DNA of 64,000 bases from Streptomyces dangxiongensis (GTDB taxonomy: Bacteria > Actinomycetota > Actinomycetes > Streptomycetales > Streptomycetaceae), in the NCBI RefSeq assembly GCF_003675325.1, contig NZ_CP033073.1:2418001-2482000 (forward strand). The letters run 5' to 3'. Under the pieces are notes generated by a model. It ran no database searches and had not been told where the DNA came from. It saw nothing but the letters and a program-made list of their open reading frames with translations. Below are positions 1-8,684 of this stretch, one piece after another (position 1 is the stretch's first letter; every line of letters starts with the position of its first letter). The translations under genes and the position numbers were made by a program.

Positions 1-347
1 ATCTGGCGGCCGCGGAGCTTGCGCACCTCGTCCGGGGCGGCGGAGACCAGTTCCTTGCCGTCGAGCCAGATCTCGCCGGACATCTGCACGTTCTTGCCGC
101 GCGCGCCGAGCCGGTGCAGGCCCATGACGGCCAGCGAGGTGACCGACTTGCCGGAGCCGGACTCGCCCACGATGGCGAGGGTCCGGCCCTTCTCCAGCGA
201 GAAGCTGAGCCCGTCGACGGACTTGACCAGGCCGTCGTCGGTCGGGAAGTGCACCTTGAGGTCGCGGACCTCGAGGAAGGCTTCGGGCGCCTTGCCGGCG
301 GTCGTGGGCTCGCCCACGGCGGCGCCGGTCTTGGAGAGTTCGGTCAC
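1..347 (-). CDS. Oligopeptide ABC transporter ATP-binding protein (OppD/DppD family), partial
   Basis: This is the N-terminal 115 residues of an ABC ATPase; the rest lies beyond the left edge. It would energise the peptide importer encoded by the preceding genes from the cytoplasmic face. The Walker A motif GESGSGKS is visible about 60 residues in, preceded by the usual beta-strands of a peptide-importer ATPase (FLEVRDLKVHF, then VKSVDGLSF). The GTG start shares the sequence GTGA with the permease stop codon, so the two genes are probably translationally coupled. Whether it is the D-type or F-type subunit cannot be settled without the C-terminus; first position after permease B favours D. Confidence 0.9.
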   Translation of the reverse strand, partial: MTELSKTGAAVGEPTTAGKAPEAFLEVRDLKVHFPTDDGLVKSVDGLSFSLEKGRTLAIVGESGSGKSVTSLAVMGLHRLGARGKNVQMSGEIWLDGKELVSAAPDEVRKLRGRQ

Positions 348-1351
348 GAGAGCCTCACCCGCGGGTCGGCGGCGGCGTACAGCACGTCCACCAGGAGATT
401 TGCGATCACGACGAAGAAGGCGGCGAGCAGGGTCACGCCGAGGATCTTGGGCAGGTCGTTGTCGGTGATGCCCTGCACCGCGTACTGGCCGATGCCGGGC
501 AGCGAGAAGACGCTCTCGGTGATCACGGCGCCGCCGAGCAGCAGGCCGATGTCCATGCCGAAGACCGTGATGATCGGGGTGAGCGCGGCGCGCAGTCCGT
601 GCCGGACGACGACGTTGCGCTCACGCAGGCCCTTGGCCCGGGCGGTGCGGATGAAGTCCTCGTTCATCGTCTCCAGCATGCCCGAGCGGGTGAGCCGCGC
701 GTAGATGGCGGAGTACAGCAGCGCGAGTGAACACCACGCGGGAATCAGGGTGTTGGCCCACTGCGAGGGGTCGTCGGTGAACGGGACGTAGCTCTTGCCG
801 AAGATCGGCCACTGGTACTCGAACAGCAGGATCGCCAGGTTGCCGGTGAAGAACATGGGCAGCGAGACGCCGGTGAGCGCGATGCCCATGAAGCCCCGGT
901 CCAGGACCGAGCGCGGCTTCAGCGCGGAGACGACACCGGCCACCACGCCGGAGACCAGCCACAGCACGGCGGCACCCGCGGCCAGCGAGAGGGTGATCGG
1001 AAGGCGTGAGGTGAGCTCCGGCCAGACCGCCTGGTGGTTCTTGAAGGAGTAGCCGAAGCAGGGCGCGTCGCAGTGCACCGTGGTGGGGCCGAGGTCGTAG
1101 GTGGCGCCGGCCACGATCCCCTTGATGAAGTGCCAGTACTGGACGTAGACAGGCTGGTCCAGACCGAGGTTGTGCTTGACCGCGGCGATGTCCGCCGGCG
1201 ACGGGCTCTTGCCGATGTACTGCTGCGCCAGTTGGTCCGCTGTCTGGCCGACGAGCCGTGGCAGCAGGAAGAAGATGGCGAAGGTGACCGCGGAGACGAC
1301 CAGCAGCAGGATCACTGCCGCGAACGTCCGGCGGAGGATGTACGAGATCAC
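344..1351 (-). CDS. Oligopeptide ABC transporter permease, DppB/OppB family
   Basis: A 335-residue inner-membrane permease that would form half of the translocation channel of a peptide importer. A long hydrophobic N-terminal helix (about residues 9-32) is followed by an extracytoplasmic loop containing two cysteines, then several membrane helices. The EAA-type coupling loop is recognisable around residues 235-260 (DFIRTARAKGL) and the protein ends with a DPRVRLS tail typical of DppB proteins. The start is GTG; no convincing ribosome site precedes it, and the gene sits 72 bases after the binding-protein stop, behind a strong hairpin. Its end overlaps the ATPase start by four bases. Confidence 0.92.
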   Translation of the reverse strand: MISYILRRTFAAVILLLVVSAVTFAIFFLLPRLVGQTADQLAQQYIGKSPSPADIAAVKHNLGLDQPVYVQYWHFIKGIVAGATYDLGPTTVHCDAPCFGYSFKNHQAVWPELTSRLPITLSLAAGAAVLWLVSGVVAGVVSALKPRSVLDRGFMGIALTGVSLPMFFTGNLAILLFEYQWPIFGKSYVPFTDDPSQWANTLIPAWCSLALLYSAIYARLTRSGMLETMNEDFIRTARAKGLRERNVVVRHGLRAALTPIITVFGMDIGLLLGGAVITESVFSLPGIGQYAVQGITDNDLPKILGVTLLAAFFVVIANLLVDVLYAAADPRVRLS

Positions 1352-1363
1352 GGGGACCGGCGC

Positions 1364-1397
1364 TGGTGCCCGCGGGCCGCGAAGCCCGCGGGCACCA
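1364..1397 (-). terminator. Intercistronic hairpin after the binding-protein gene
   Basis: A perfect 14-bp stem (1364-1377 pairing with 1384-1397) with a 6-base loop sits between the binding-protein stop and the permease B start. No T-run follows, and the operon clearly continues. It is best read as a 3' stabiliser or partial terminator that lets the binding protein be made in excess over the membrane subunits, a common arrangement in ABC operons. This role is inferred. Confidence 0.7.
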
Positions 1398-1423
1398 ATG
1401 CCTTCACCTGCCTTCCGGGGCTG

Positions 1424-3175
1424 CTACTTCGACGCGACGCCGATGTTGAGGTAGTCGTACTGACCGCTGAAGGCCGCCGTGGAGACCAGGTTGGTGTAGT
1501 TCTGCGGGCGGCCCAGCAGGACCTTGAAGTAGGTCAGCGGGACCAGGACGGCGTCGTCCATGGTCTTCTTGTCGATCTGCGTGTAGAGGCTGTTGCGCGC
1601 GTTGAGGTCCTGCGTGCCGATCGCCTTGCCCAGCAGCTCGTTGACGGACTTGTCGTCGTACTGCGACAGGTTGGTGTTACCCGACTGGCTGATCGCCTTG
1701 CCGTTCAGGATCTGCTGGAGGAAGCCGTAGCCGGAGGGCCAGTCGGCACCCCACTGCATCATGATCAGACCGAGGTTCTGCTTCTCCGAGAACTTCGGCA
1801 CACCCACGTAGTCGGTGAAGTACTTGCCCGACGGGTACTGCTTCAGGGAGGCGTTGATGCCGACCTTCTTCAGCGAGGCGATGATCGCCGTGGCGGCGTC
1901 GATCTCCGGCTGGCGGTCGGAACGGGCCGCGATGTTGGTCGTGATCGACGACTTGCCGCAGGCCTTCAGTTGCTGCTTGGCCTTGGCGGCGTCGCCCTTG
2001 TTGCCCTGGCTGGCGTAGACGTCCGACTTCTCGTAGCCCGGGATGTCCGGCGGCAGGACGGTGGAGGCGACGTCACCCCGGATCGGGCCGCCCTCGGCGG
2101 TCTGCACCGAGACCTTGTCGATCGCGTACTGCACGGCCTTGCGGCACTCGACCTTGTCGAACGGCGCGACCTTGGTGTTGATCGCCAGGTACACGAGACG
2201 GCCACCGTAGGTGTTGTCCGTGTTGGCCTTCTTGTCGGCGTCGGTGAGGACCTTGGCCTGGGTGGAGGCCTGGACACCGGTGCCGGCCAGGTCGATCGCG
2301 TCGCCCGCGAGGACGTCCTGGTCGATCGTCTCCGGGTTGACCTTCAGCTTGACGACGATCTTGTCCGGAAGCTGCTTGCGCAGCGGGTCCGTCTTCGCGT
2401 CCCAGTTCGGGTTGCGCACCAGCACGGCCTGCCGGCCGTCCTGGTAGCTCTGGAACTTGTACGAGCCCGAGGAGACGATGTGCTTGATGTAGTCGACGCC
2501 CGTGTCCTTCGCCTGCGGCACCGGGGCCGTCTGCGGGGCGGCGACCAGGTAGTCGAACTCCTGGAAGGCCTGCTTCAGGTGGAAGACGATCGTCGTGTCG
2601 TCCGGCGTCACGATGGAGGACAGGCCCTTGGCGCCCTTGTCCTTGTACGGGCCCTTGTACTTGTCGCCGCCGGCCAGGAACTGCTGGAAGTAGTTCGGGC
2701 CGAGGGAGAGCACGTCACGCGCGAAGTTGGAGCGCTCGACGGCGTACTTGACGTCCTTCGAGGTGATCGGCGAGCCGTCCTCGTACTTCAGGCCCGCACG
2801 CAGCTTGTACGTCCAGGTCTTGCCGCCGTCGCTCGGCACACCCTTGCCGGCCGCGAGGTCCGGGACGAGGGTGTTGCCCTTCTCGCCGGCGCCCGGCTGG
2901 AAGGTCATCAGCGGACGGGCGTACAGCCGGCTGATGTTGTACATGTACGCGTAGTACGTGTTGCCGGGGTCGAAGGAGTCCGGCACGTCGGACAGCTCGT
3001 AGGTGAGCGTGCCGCCCTTCTTGTCGGACGCGTTGACGACGCCCTTGGTCGCGGCGTTGGCCCCGGCCGACTTGGTGCCGTTCTCGTTCTTGTTGTCATC
3101 GGCCTTGCTGCAACCCGCAAGAAGCAGGCTGACGGAGCCGATGGCCGCGATCGCGGCCAGCGCTGACCTTCGCAT
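1424..3175 (-). CDS. Oligopeptide ABC transporter substrate-binding lipoprotein (SBP family 5)
   Basis: A 583-residue extracytoplasmic binding protein that would capture peptides and deliver them to the permeases. It opens with a lipoprotein signal (MRRSALAAIAAIGSVSLLL then lipobox LAGC), followed by family 5 landmarks: LTYELSDVPDSFDPGNTYYAY, the RPLMTFQPG segment, and a long bilobal C-terminal region. The ATG at 3175 is chosen because it stands directly before the signal peptide and has the ribosome site GGAGGGGAAAG upstream; longer reading frames lack a signal at the start. It lies between the two permease genes, 55 bases after permease C. The exact substrate cannot be told from sequence. 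Confidence 0.93.
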   Translation of the reverse strand: MRRSALAAIAAIGSVSLLLAGCSKADDNKNENGTKSAGANAATKGVVNASDKKGGTLTYELSDVPDSFDPGNTYYAYMYNISRLYARPLMTFQPGAGEKGNTLVPDLAAGKGVPSDGGKTWTYKLRAGLKYEDGSPITSKDVKYAVERSNFARDVLSLGPNYFQQFLAGGDKYKGPYKDKGAKGLSSIVTPDDTTIVFHLKQAFQEFDYLVAAPQTAPVPQAKDTGVDYIKHIVSSGSYKFQSYQDGRQAVLVRNPNWDAKTDPLRKQLPDKIVVKLKVNPETIDQDVLAGDAIDLAGTGVQASTQAKVLTDADKKANTDNTYGGRLVYLAINTKVAPFDKVECRKAVQYAIDKVSVQTAEGGPIRGDVASTVLPPDIPGYEKSDVYASQGNKGDAAKAKQQLKACGKSSITTNIAARSDRQPEIDAATAIIASLKKVGINASLKQYPSGKYFTDYVGVPKFSEKQNLGLIMMQWGADWPSGYGFLQQILNGKAISQSGNTNLSQYDDKSVNELLGKAIGTQDLNARNSLYTQIDKKTMDDAVLVPLTYFKVLLGRPQNYTNLVSTAAFSGQYDYLNIGVASK

Positions 3176-3230
3176 GATGGGCGCTTTCCCCTCCATTGTT
3201 GACAAATTTTCGGGCTCTTCGCAGCAGGCG

Positions 3231-4229
3231 TCAGCGGCTGCGCGGGTCGAGAGCATCGCGGAGACCGTCGCCGAGCAGGTTGAACGCGAGGACGGTGACG
3301 AAGATGGCGAGTCCGGGGACGATCATGAACTGGGGGTCCACCTGGTAGTAGGTGACCGCCTCACGGAGCATGCCGCCCCAGGACGCCTGCGGGGGCTGGA
3401 TGCCGACGCCGAGGAAGCTCAGGGACGCCTCGAAGAGGATGTTGGTCGGGATCAGCAGCGTCGAGTAGACGATGATCGGGCCGACCAGGTTGGGCATCAG
3501 CTCGCGGAACAGGATGTACGGGGCCTTGGCGCCCATGCCGCGGGAGGCGTCCACGAACTCGCGCTCCCGCAGGGCCAGGGTCTGGCCGCGCACGATCCGG
3601 CCCAGGTACGGCCAGTTGAAGAAGCCGATGACGAAGATGAGCACGCTCAGGTGGAGCGGCAGCCCGTTGAGGCCGAAGGCGCCGCCCTGGAGGGTGGCGG
3701 AGATGGCGATCGCGAAGAGCAGGAGGGGGAAGGCGAGGAAGGTGTCCATCAGCCGGCTGATGATCGAGTCGACCCGCCCGCCGTAGTAACCCGCCACGAC
3801 ACCGAGGACCGCGCCGATCACGTTCGACAGGACGGTGGCGCCGAAGGCGACCACCAGCGACACCCAGGAGCCCTCCAGGACGCGGGTGGCGATGTCCCGG
3901 CCGAACTTCGGGTCCACACCGAGCGGGTGATCCATGCTCATGCCGCCCCAACTGCCCTTGGGCAGCGAGGTGTCCGGGGTGATCAGGTCCTGGTGGAAGG
4001 CGTTGGGGTCGAGCCCGAACACGGTCTGGAGGGGGCGCGAGAGGATCGCGACGAGGATCAGCAGGACCACGATGACGCCGCCCGCGACGGCGACCTTGTC
4101 CTTCTTGAACCGGGTCCAGGCGATCTGGCCCAGGGAACGACCCTCGATCTGCCCCTTTCCGGCACCCTCCAGCACAGCCTCCGGCTGTGCCTCGGCTGCC
4201 GCTCCGGTGGTCTCGATCGGTGCGGTCAC
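3231..4229 (-). CDS. Oligopeptide ABC transporter permease, DppC/OppC family
   Basis: A 332-residue permease, first gene of the peptide importer operon. It has a short cytoplasmic N-terminus, one membrane helix (AGGVIVVLLILVAILS), an extracytoplasmic segment with the typical DppC signature region (HPLGVDPKFGRDIATRVLEG), then five helices with an EAA loop (EFVDASRGMGAKAPYILFRELMPN). It ends in GDGLRDALDPRSR, as OppC proteins do. The GTG at 4229 is preferred over an upstream ATG because AGAGGGG lies about 9 bases before it and the extra upstream residues look non-coding. Confidence 0.92.
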   Translation of the reverse strand: MTAPIETTGAAAEAQPEAVLEGAGKGQIEGRSLGQIAWTRFKKDKVAVAGGVIVVLLILVAILSRPLQTVFGLDPNAFHQDLITPDTSLPKGSWGGMSMDHPLGVDPKFGRDIATRVLEGSWVSLVVAFGATVLSNVIGAVLGVVAGYYGGRVDSIISRLMDTFLAFPLLLFAIAISATLQGGAFGLNGLPLHLSVLIFVIGFFNWPYLGRIVRGQTLALREREFVDASRGMGAKAPYILFRELMPNLVGPIIVYSTLLIPTNILFEASLSFLGVGIQPPQASWGGMLREAVTYYQVDPQFMIVPGLAIFVTVLAFNLLGDGLRDALDPRSR

Positions 4230-4579
4230 GGTGAGCGACCCCTCTCGCCGGTGGTGACCGGCCTGCGCCTGCCGCGGATTGCGGCTTTGTCGACTTGCCA
4301 TCGAGCACGAGGCCTCGGCCTCGCGTCTGAGTCGCGAGTCTTCAGCGTCGTTGTGATCACCCGCCAGAGTTGGCGGTGAAAGTATGCGCAACCGTGATGC
4401 AGTGCGGGGGATTCCGTTATCCGAACAGTGGGTAACGGCCCTCGGACGCGGGCCAGTTGGGGCAGAACGGCGAATTCGCCCGGAACGGGGCGTACCGGCG
4501 GCGTCTACGCGCGCAGAAGTCCGTCGCTCACGCGGATGCCGCGGCCCCGCTCAAAACCTCCGCCACGCCTGCCCGTTGC
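4230..4579 (-). promoter_or_regulatory. 350-base leader/promoter region of the peptide importer operon
   Basis: No gene is visible here. It must hold the operon promoter. Two short inverted repeats lie in the probable leader: CTCGCG/CGCGAG at 4320-4338 (7-base spacer) and CCGCCA-GAGT-TGGCGG at 4361-4376. A weak -10-like CATACT occurs at about 4381-4386 on the minus strand, but no matching -35 is seen, so the promoter is not placed. Confidence 0.4.
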
Positions 4580-5389
4580 TCAGTAGGCGCCGTGCGCGGG
4601 CGGGTAGCCGTAGCCGGCGGCCGGCGGGACCTGGAGCGGGGACCGGGACGGCGGTGCGGGGGCGTGGGCCTCGCGGTCGTAGAAGGGCCGGGCGTTGGCC
4701 CGCATCCACATGACCACCGGGTCGTAGCCGTCCGTCATCGCGACCGTCGAGACCGGCAGTCCCTCCGGGACCGCGCCGACGGACTGCTGCATCATCGCGC
4801 GCACCGAGTCGACCGCCGCCGGGGAGGTGTCGTACACGTCCAGACCGAGGGCGAGATACGGCGCCCCGAGCGCGGGCTGCACCCAGGCGCGGCGCAGCGA
4901 GCGCAGCGCGGGGGTGCGGTGCGCGTTCTGCGCGAGCAGGGCGTAGAACTGCGGGATCTCGATGCCGGGTTCCGACAGGCTCAGGGGGCCGGCGGGCTGG
5001 CGGTCCAGGCCGGTGGCGATGCGGCGCAGGTCGAGCCAGGGGATGCCGACGCCGCCGCCCGGGGCGTGCGGGTTGAGCCACAGTCCGTAGTGGTCGGGGT
5101 AGAGGGTGCGGGCCACGTCGAGGCCGTCGACCACCTCGTAGGAACGGTTCCAGCCACTGGCGGACAGCTCCTGGGCGGAGGTGACGCAGGGGGCGTAGTG
5201 GAGGCCGTCGACCTCCATGTCGCCGTACTGGGCGTCCGGGGAGCCGGCCTGGCCGCGCCACAGGAACATCCAGATCTGGCCGGAGGAGGGGGCGGCGAGG
5301 GCGCGCAGCAGGGCCTCGTAGGCGTCGTAGCGTCCAGGCGTGACCTGGCGCAACATGTGCTCGACGCTGCCGCTCGGGCTCGCGCTCAC
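4580..5389 (-). CDS. SseB family protein with SseB C-terminal domain
   Basis: A 269-residue soluble protein of the SseB (enhanced serine sensitivity) family. An N-terminal SseB-like segment (VEHMLRQVTPGRYDAYEALLRALA, then QIWMFLWRG) is followed by a C-terminal domain ending MWMRANARPFYDRE, and a Pro/Tyr-rich tail. The related gene just upstream ends similarly (KTNVRPFYRFGH), so the two are diverged paralogues. Biochemical activity of the family is unknown; the name comes from an E. coli overexpression phenotype. The GTG start is preceded at some distance by AAGGGG. The neighbouring glycine/serine genes make a link to serine metabolism worth considering. Confidence 0.75.
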   Translation of the reverse strand: MSASPSGSVEHMLRQVTPGRYDAYEALLRALAAPSSGQIWMFLWRGQAGSPDAQYGDMEVDGLHYAPCVTSAQELSASGWNRSYEVVDGLDVARTLYPDHYGLWLNPHAPGGGVGIPWLDLRRIATGLDRQPAGPLSLSEPGIEIPQFYALLAQNAHRTPALRSLRRAWVQPALGAPYLALGLDVYDTSPAAVDSVRAMMQQSVGAVPEGLPVSTVAMTDGYDPVVMWMRANARPFYDREAHAPAPPSRSPLQVPPAAGYGYPPAHGAY

Positions 5390-5504
5390 CTGTCTTACCG
5401 CCCCTTCTCGTGGAGTGCCCCGCGTTGGGGGACAGCTTAAGCGCCCGGTGCCCCGGGGCCTCGTGGCCGTGCGCGGGGGGCGGACAGCCGGGCCGGGCGG
5501 GCCG

Positions 5505-6296
5505 TCAGTGGCCGAACCGGTAGAAGGGGCGGACGTTCGTCTTCAGCCAGTCGGCCACCGGGTCGTCGGTGACGTCCATGAGGACCAGGTTGACCGGCCA
5601 CTTCACCGGAACCCTGCCGAGGGCCCGGCCCAGGGCCTCCAGGGGCAGGGTGCGCAGGTCGCCCTCCCACCGGGAGAGTTCCACGCCGACGAACATCACC
5701 GGTTCGTCCGTCTCGACGGCGGCCAGGCAGCGGCGGGCGGTCACCACCACGCCGATGTCCGCGAACTCGGCGGAGGCGGCGGAGAGGAAGTCGACCGGGT
5801 CGTCCTGCCAGTCGGGCTCGAAGAGGCGGACCCGGCCGCCGCTGCCGGGGCCGTCGAGCGGGGTGCGGCCCACCCGGCACAGCTCGGCCACGGCCTCGGG
5901 CGGCAGCGGGATGCCGACCACGCCGCCCGGGTTCACGGCCAGGCCCGCCTGCGGCGGCAGGCCCCGGGCGAACTCCACGGCGGGGGCGACGGCGAACGAC
6001 ATGTGGGAGCCGGCCGCCTGCCGGAACTGCTCCTCGGAGCTGAACACCGGCACGTACACCTGACCCTCGATGTCGAGGGTGGGCAGGTCCAGCGGACCGC
6101 TGTCCGGGCCGCCGCCGGCCGGCAGCGGTATCCACAGGAAGCTGCGGCCGAGGACCTCGATGATCCGTCCGCCCGCCGCGGGGACGCCGAGGGAGGCCGA
6201 GAGCACCTCCTCCAGCTCGTTGCCGGGCCAACCGCCGTGCGGGTGGGGGTGTGTCTGTGCCGGGAAGTCCGCGGGAAGGTCCGCCGGGAAGTCCAT
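5505..6296 (-). CDS. SseB family protein
   Basis: A 263-residue soluble SseB-family protein. The N-terminus carries GNELEEVLSASLGVPAAGGR followed by FLWIPLPAGG, the characteristic opening of the SseB domain; a central EEQFRQA region and a C-terminal half with NLVLMDVTDDPVADWLKTNVRPFYRF complete it. There is no signal peptide or membrane segment. It is 115 bases upstream of a second SseB-type gene on the same strand, so they are probably co-transcribed. Function is not established; the family assignment is firmer than any role. Confidence 0.78.
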   Translation of the reverse strand: MDFPADLPADFPAQTHPHPHGGWPGNELEEVLSASLGVPAAGGRIIEVLGRSFLWIPLPAGGGPDSGPLDLPTLDIEGQVYVPVFSSEEQFRQAAGSHMSFAVAPAVEFARGLPPQAGLAVNPGGVVGIPLPPEAVAELCRVGRTPLDGPGSGGRVRLFEPDWQDDPVDFLSAASAEFADIGVVVTARRCLAAVETDEPVMFVGVELSRWEGDLRTLPLEALGRALGRVPVKWPVNLVLMDVTDDPVADWLKTNVRPFYRFGH

Positions 6297-6388
6297 CTGC
6301 CTACCGCCTGCTGGGAACCACTGCTGTGAGGTTGAAGGCTAGCGGGTGGCTGTGACATCGCGGCTCCGCGACGGATCCGTGCGGCACG

Positions 6389-7081
6389 TCAGCGGGGATC
6401 CGGGGCGGCGAAGTCCACGCGGTGCAGGGTGTCCGCGGCGGCCCGGTCCAGCAGCAGCGCCGAGCCGCAGCCCGCGGGCAGTTCGCCCCGCTCGACCGCG
6501 CGCAGCAGCCGGGCGGCCGTACGGCGGTGCCTGCGGAAGGCGTAGCGGGAGACGCCCCGGCCGCGTTCGCGCTGGCCCTCGCGGGCGGTGGCGGGGGCGA
6601 CGTCGAGGATCAGCAGGTGCAGGGTGCCGCCGCGGCGGCGGGCCGCGCGGGCGAGCCAGCCGCGCACCCAGGGCTGGGTGCCGCAGTCGTGGACGACGAC
6701 GCCGCCGCCGGCGCGCAGCGCGCGGTGCAGGCCCGCGTAGTGCGCGAGGCGGACCAGGGGGCGGTAGAGCGCGTACGGCAGGAGGCGGGGCAGACGGGCC
6801 GCGAAGCGGTCGCGGGCGTCCTGGGAGTCGACGCGGTGGCCGGCGGCCGCGCGCCGCATCAGCGTGGACTTGCCGCTGCCGGGCAGGCCGGTGATCACCA
6901 CCACGTCCCGCGGCCCGAAGAGGAGGGCGCGCGGGCCGCGGCCGGCCCGGTCGCGCAGGTCGCGGACGACCGGGACGGGCCGCGCGGCGTGGTGCCCGCG
7001 GGCGGTGGCGGGGGCGGAGGGCTGCTTCGGCACCGCCAGGCCGGGGGCGGCGGCGGTGCCGTACGCCGTGGTCCTGTTCAC
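6389..7081 (-). CDS. P-loop ATP/GTP-binding protein (AAA_33-like kinase fold)
   Basis: A 230-residue protein with a clear Walker A motif, ITGLPGSGKST, at about residues 63-73 after a low-complexity, basic N-terminus. VVVHDCGTQPWVRGWLAR is a likely Walker B/lid region, and LLILDVAPATAREGQRERGRG is arginine-rich, as in zeta-toxin- or kinase-like P-loop proteins that modify small molecules. The GTG start has GGGAGG upstream. It is the first gene of the minus-strand run with the two SseB genes and is divergent from the glycine riboswitch. Substrate unknown. Confidence 0.7.
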   Translation of the reverse strand: MNRTTAYGTAAAPGLAVPKQPSAPATARGHHAARPVPVVRDLRDRAGRGPRALLFGPRDVVVITGLPGSGKSTLMRRAAAGHRVDSQDARDRFAARLPRLLPYALYRPLVRLAHYAGLHRALRAGGGVVVHDCGTQPWVRGWLARAARRRGGTLHLLILDVAPATAREGQRERGRGVSRYAFRRHRRTAARLLRAVERGELPAGCGSALLLDRAAADTLHRVDFAAPDPR

Positions 7082-7186
7082 CCTGATCGTCCTCCCCTGT
7101 GGGCTCGGTCATGTCCTGCCCGTCGAAGTTAAAGAGAAGGTAATGGCCGGCGGTCGGTGGTTCGGTGCGGGTCGTGCCACAGGTCG

Positions 7187-7216
7187 GTTACAGAAGCCGG
7201 GGTCTCATGCGATGAT
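7187..7216 (+). promoter_or_regulatory. Candidate promoter for the gcvT riboswitch transcript
   Basis: GTTACA (7187-7192) and GATGAT (7211-7216) are separated by 18 bases. Each matches the vegetative consensus in four of six positions, and the expected start near 7223 falls just before the riboswitch. The position fits well; sequence support alone is moderate. Confidence 0.4.
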
Positions 7217-7248
7217 GTGCCCGCCAACTGCATACCGGCCGTTTGAAT

Positions 7249-7453
7249 CCGCGCGGGAGAGTCCCCAGGTCCCTCGGACCGTCTGGGGCGCCGAAGGAGC
7301 AAGTCCCTCCCTTGAATCTCTCAGGCCCCGTTACCGCGCGGGCGAGGCACATCTGAAAAGCGGGCCGCTGTGTCCAGTGGTCCCACCCAAGGTGCAAGTC
7401 CTGATCGTCCCCGTGGCGGTCGTGGCGAACCTCTCAGGTTCCGATGACAGATG
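7249..7453 (+). ncRNA. Tandem glycine riboswitch (two aptamers)
   Basis: Two glycine aptamers stand in series upstream of gcvT. Aptamer I runs from about 7249 to 7341, closed by self-complementary CCGCGCGG arms, and contains the conserved GCGCCGAAGGAGCAAG and GAATCTCTCAGG elements. Aptamer II runs from 7350 to 7453, with P1 arms CATCTG (7350-7355) and CAGATG (7448-7453) and the matching elements CACCCAAGGTGCAAG and GAACCTCTCAGG. Only 8 bases separate them. The class is known to sense glycine and usually switches glycine-cleavage genes on, which fits the downstream gene exactly. Confidence 0.95.
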
Positions 7454-7474
7454 GGGAGGAACGTTCCTCGCCCC
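7453..7474 (+). promoter_or_regulatory. Hairpin directly after the glycine riboswitch (probable expression platform)
   Basis: The ribosome-site-like GGGGAGGA (7453-7460) can pair with TCCTC and CCC just downstream (7465-7469 and 7471-7473) around an ACGT loop, with one bulged G. G7453 is also the last base of the P1 stem of aptamer II, so the two structures compete by one pair and would stack. No T-run follows, which argues against an intrinsic terminator. Confidence 0.5.
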
Positions 7475-7503
7475 GTCCGTATGCCCTGGGAGACGACCGA
7501 CCG

Positions 7504-8622
7504 ATGAGCAGCACCGAACTCCGCCACACCGCGCTGGACGCCGTGCATCGCGCGCTCGGCGCGACCATGACCGACTTCGCCGGCTGGGACATGCCCCTGC
7601 GCTACGGCTCCGAGCGCGACGAGCACCTCGCGGTGCGCACCCGGGCCGGCCTGTTCGACCTCTCCCACATGGGCGAGATCACCGTGACCGGCGCCGGGGC
7701 GGCCGCCCTCCTGGACTTCGCCCTGGTCGGCAACATCGCGTCCGTCGGCGTCGGCCGCGCCCGCTACACCATGATCTGCCGGGCCGACGGCGGCATCCTG
7801 GACGACCTCATCGTCTACCGGCTGGCCGAGACCGAGTACATGGTCGTGGCCAACGCCTCCAACGCCCAGGTGGTGCTGGACGCGCTGACCGAGCGGGCCG
7901 CCGGCTTCGACGCCGAGGTCCGCGACGACCGGGACGCCTATGCGCTGCTCGCCGTGCAGGGTCCGCAGTCCCCCGGGATCCTGAAGTCGCTCACCGACGC
8001 CGACCTGGACGGGCTGAAGTACTACGCCGGCCTGCCCGGCACGGTCGCCGGCGTCCCCGCCCTGATCGCCCGCACCGGCTACACCGGCGAGGACGGCTTC
8101 GAGCTGTTCGTGCGGCCGGAGCACGCCGTGCGGCTGTGGCAGGCGCTGACCGAGGCCGGCGAGGGCGTCGGCCTGGTGCCGTGCGGCCTGTCCTGCCGGG
8201 ACACCCTGCGCCTGGAGGCGGGCATGCCGCTGTACGGGCACGAGCTGACCACCGCGCTCACCCCCTTCGACGCCGGGCTCGGCCGGGTGGTCAAGTTCGA
8301 GAAGGAGGGGGACTTCGTCGGGCGTGAGGCGCTCGCCGGGGCCGCCTCCCGGGCCGAGGCGACAGCACCCCGGGTGCTCGTCGGCCTGGTCGCCGAGGGC
8401 CGCCGGGTGCCGCGCGCCGGGTTCGGCGTCGTCGCCGGCGGCCGGGTGATCGGCGAGGTCACCTCCGGCGCCCCCTCCCCCACCCTGGGCAAGCCGATCG
8501 CCATGGCGTACGTCGACGCGGCGTACGCGGCGCCGGGCACCGAGGGCGTCGGCGTGGACATCCGGGGCACCCACGAGCCGTACGAGGTCGTGGCGCTGCC
8601 GTTCTACAAGCGCCAGAAGTAG
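7504..8622 (+). CDS. gcvT: Glycine cleavage system T protein (aminomethyltransferase)
   Basis: A 372-residue, tetrahydrofolate-dependent aminomethyltransferase that takes the aminomethyl group from lipoylated H protein, releasing ammonia and forming 5,10-methylene-THF. Family landmarks include [23 protein letters not shown], the [20 protein letters not shown] strand and, in the second half, [14 protein letters not shown] followed by [18 protein letters not shown]. The ATG at 7504 is chosen because it begins the conserved N-terminus and has GGGAG 11 bases upstream; an in-frame ATG at 7444 lies within the riboswitch stem. The gene is under the glycine riboswitch and starts the gcvT-gcvH-glyA-sdaA run. 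Confidence 0.96.
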   Translation: MSSTELRHTALDAVHRALGATMTDFAGWDMPLRYGSERDEHLAVRTRAGLFDLSHMGEITVTGAGAAALLDFALVGNIASVGVGRARYTMICRADGGILDDLIVYRLAETEYMVVANASNAQVVLDALTERAAGFDAEVRDDRDAYALLAVQGPQSPGILKSLTDADLDGLKYYAGLPGTVAGVPALIARTGYTGEDGFELFVRPEHAVRLWQALTEAGEGVGLVPCGLSCRDTLRLEAGMPLYGHELTTALTPFDAGLGRVVKFEKEGDFVGREALAGAASRAEATAPRVLVGLVAEGRRVPRAGFGVVAGGRVIGEVTSGAPSPTLGKPIAMAYVDAAYAAPGTEGVGVDIRGTHEPYEVVALPFYKRQK

Positions 8623-8684
8623 ACACTGGGCGCGGCGGCGCTCCCGGCGGACGCCCCGCGCCGCCGGACGTGACCCTGCGCACA

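Noticed and set aside
1034..3166. A 710-codon plus-strand frame opposite the binding-protein gene.
   Set aside because: Composition is a mirror of the real gene (Val, Arg, Leu, Asp only) with no domain; the minus strand encodes an obvious lipoprotein.
7481..7507. An 8-codon frame (MPWETTDR) whose stop overlaps the gcvT start as ATGA, suggesting a leader peptide.
   Set aside because: The nearest ribosome site is 20 bases away, too far, and the overlap is easily met by chance; kept only as a possibility within the riboswitch question.
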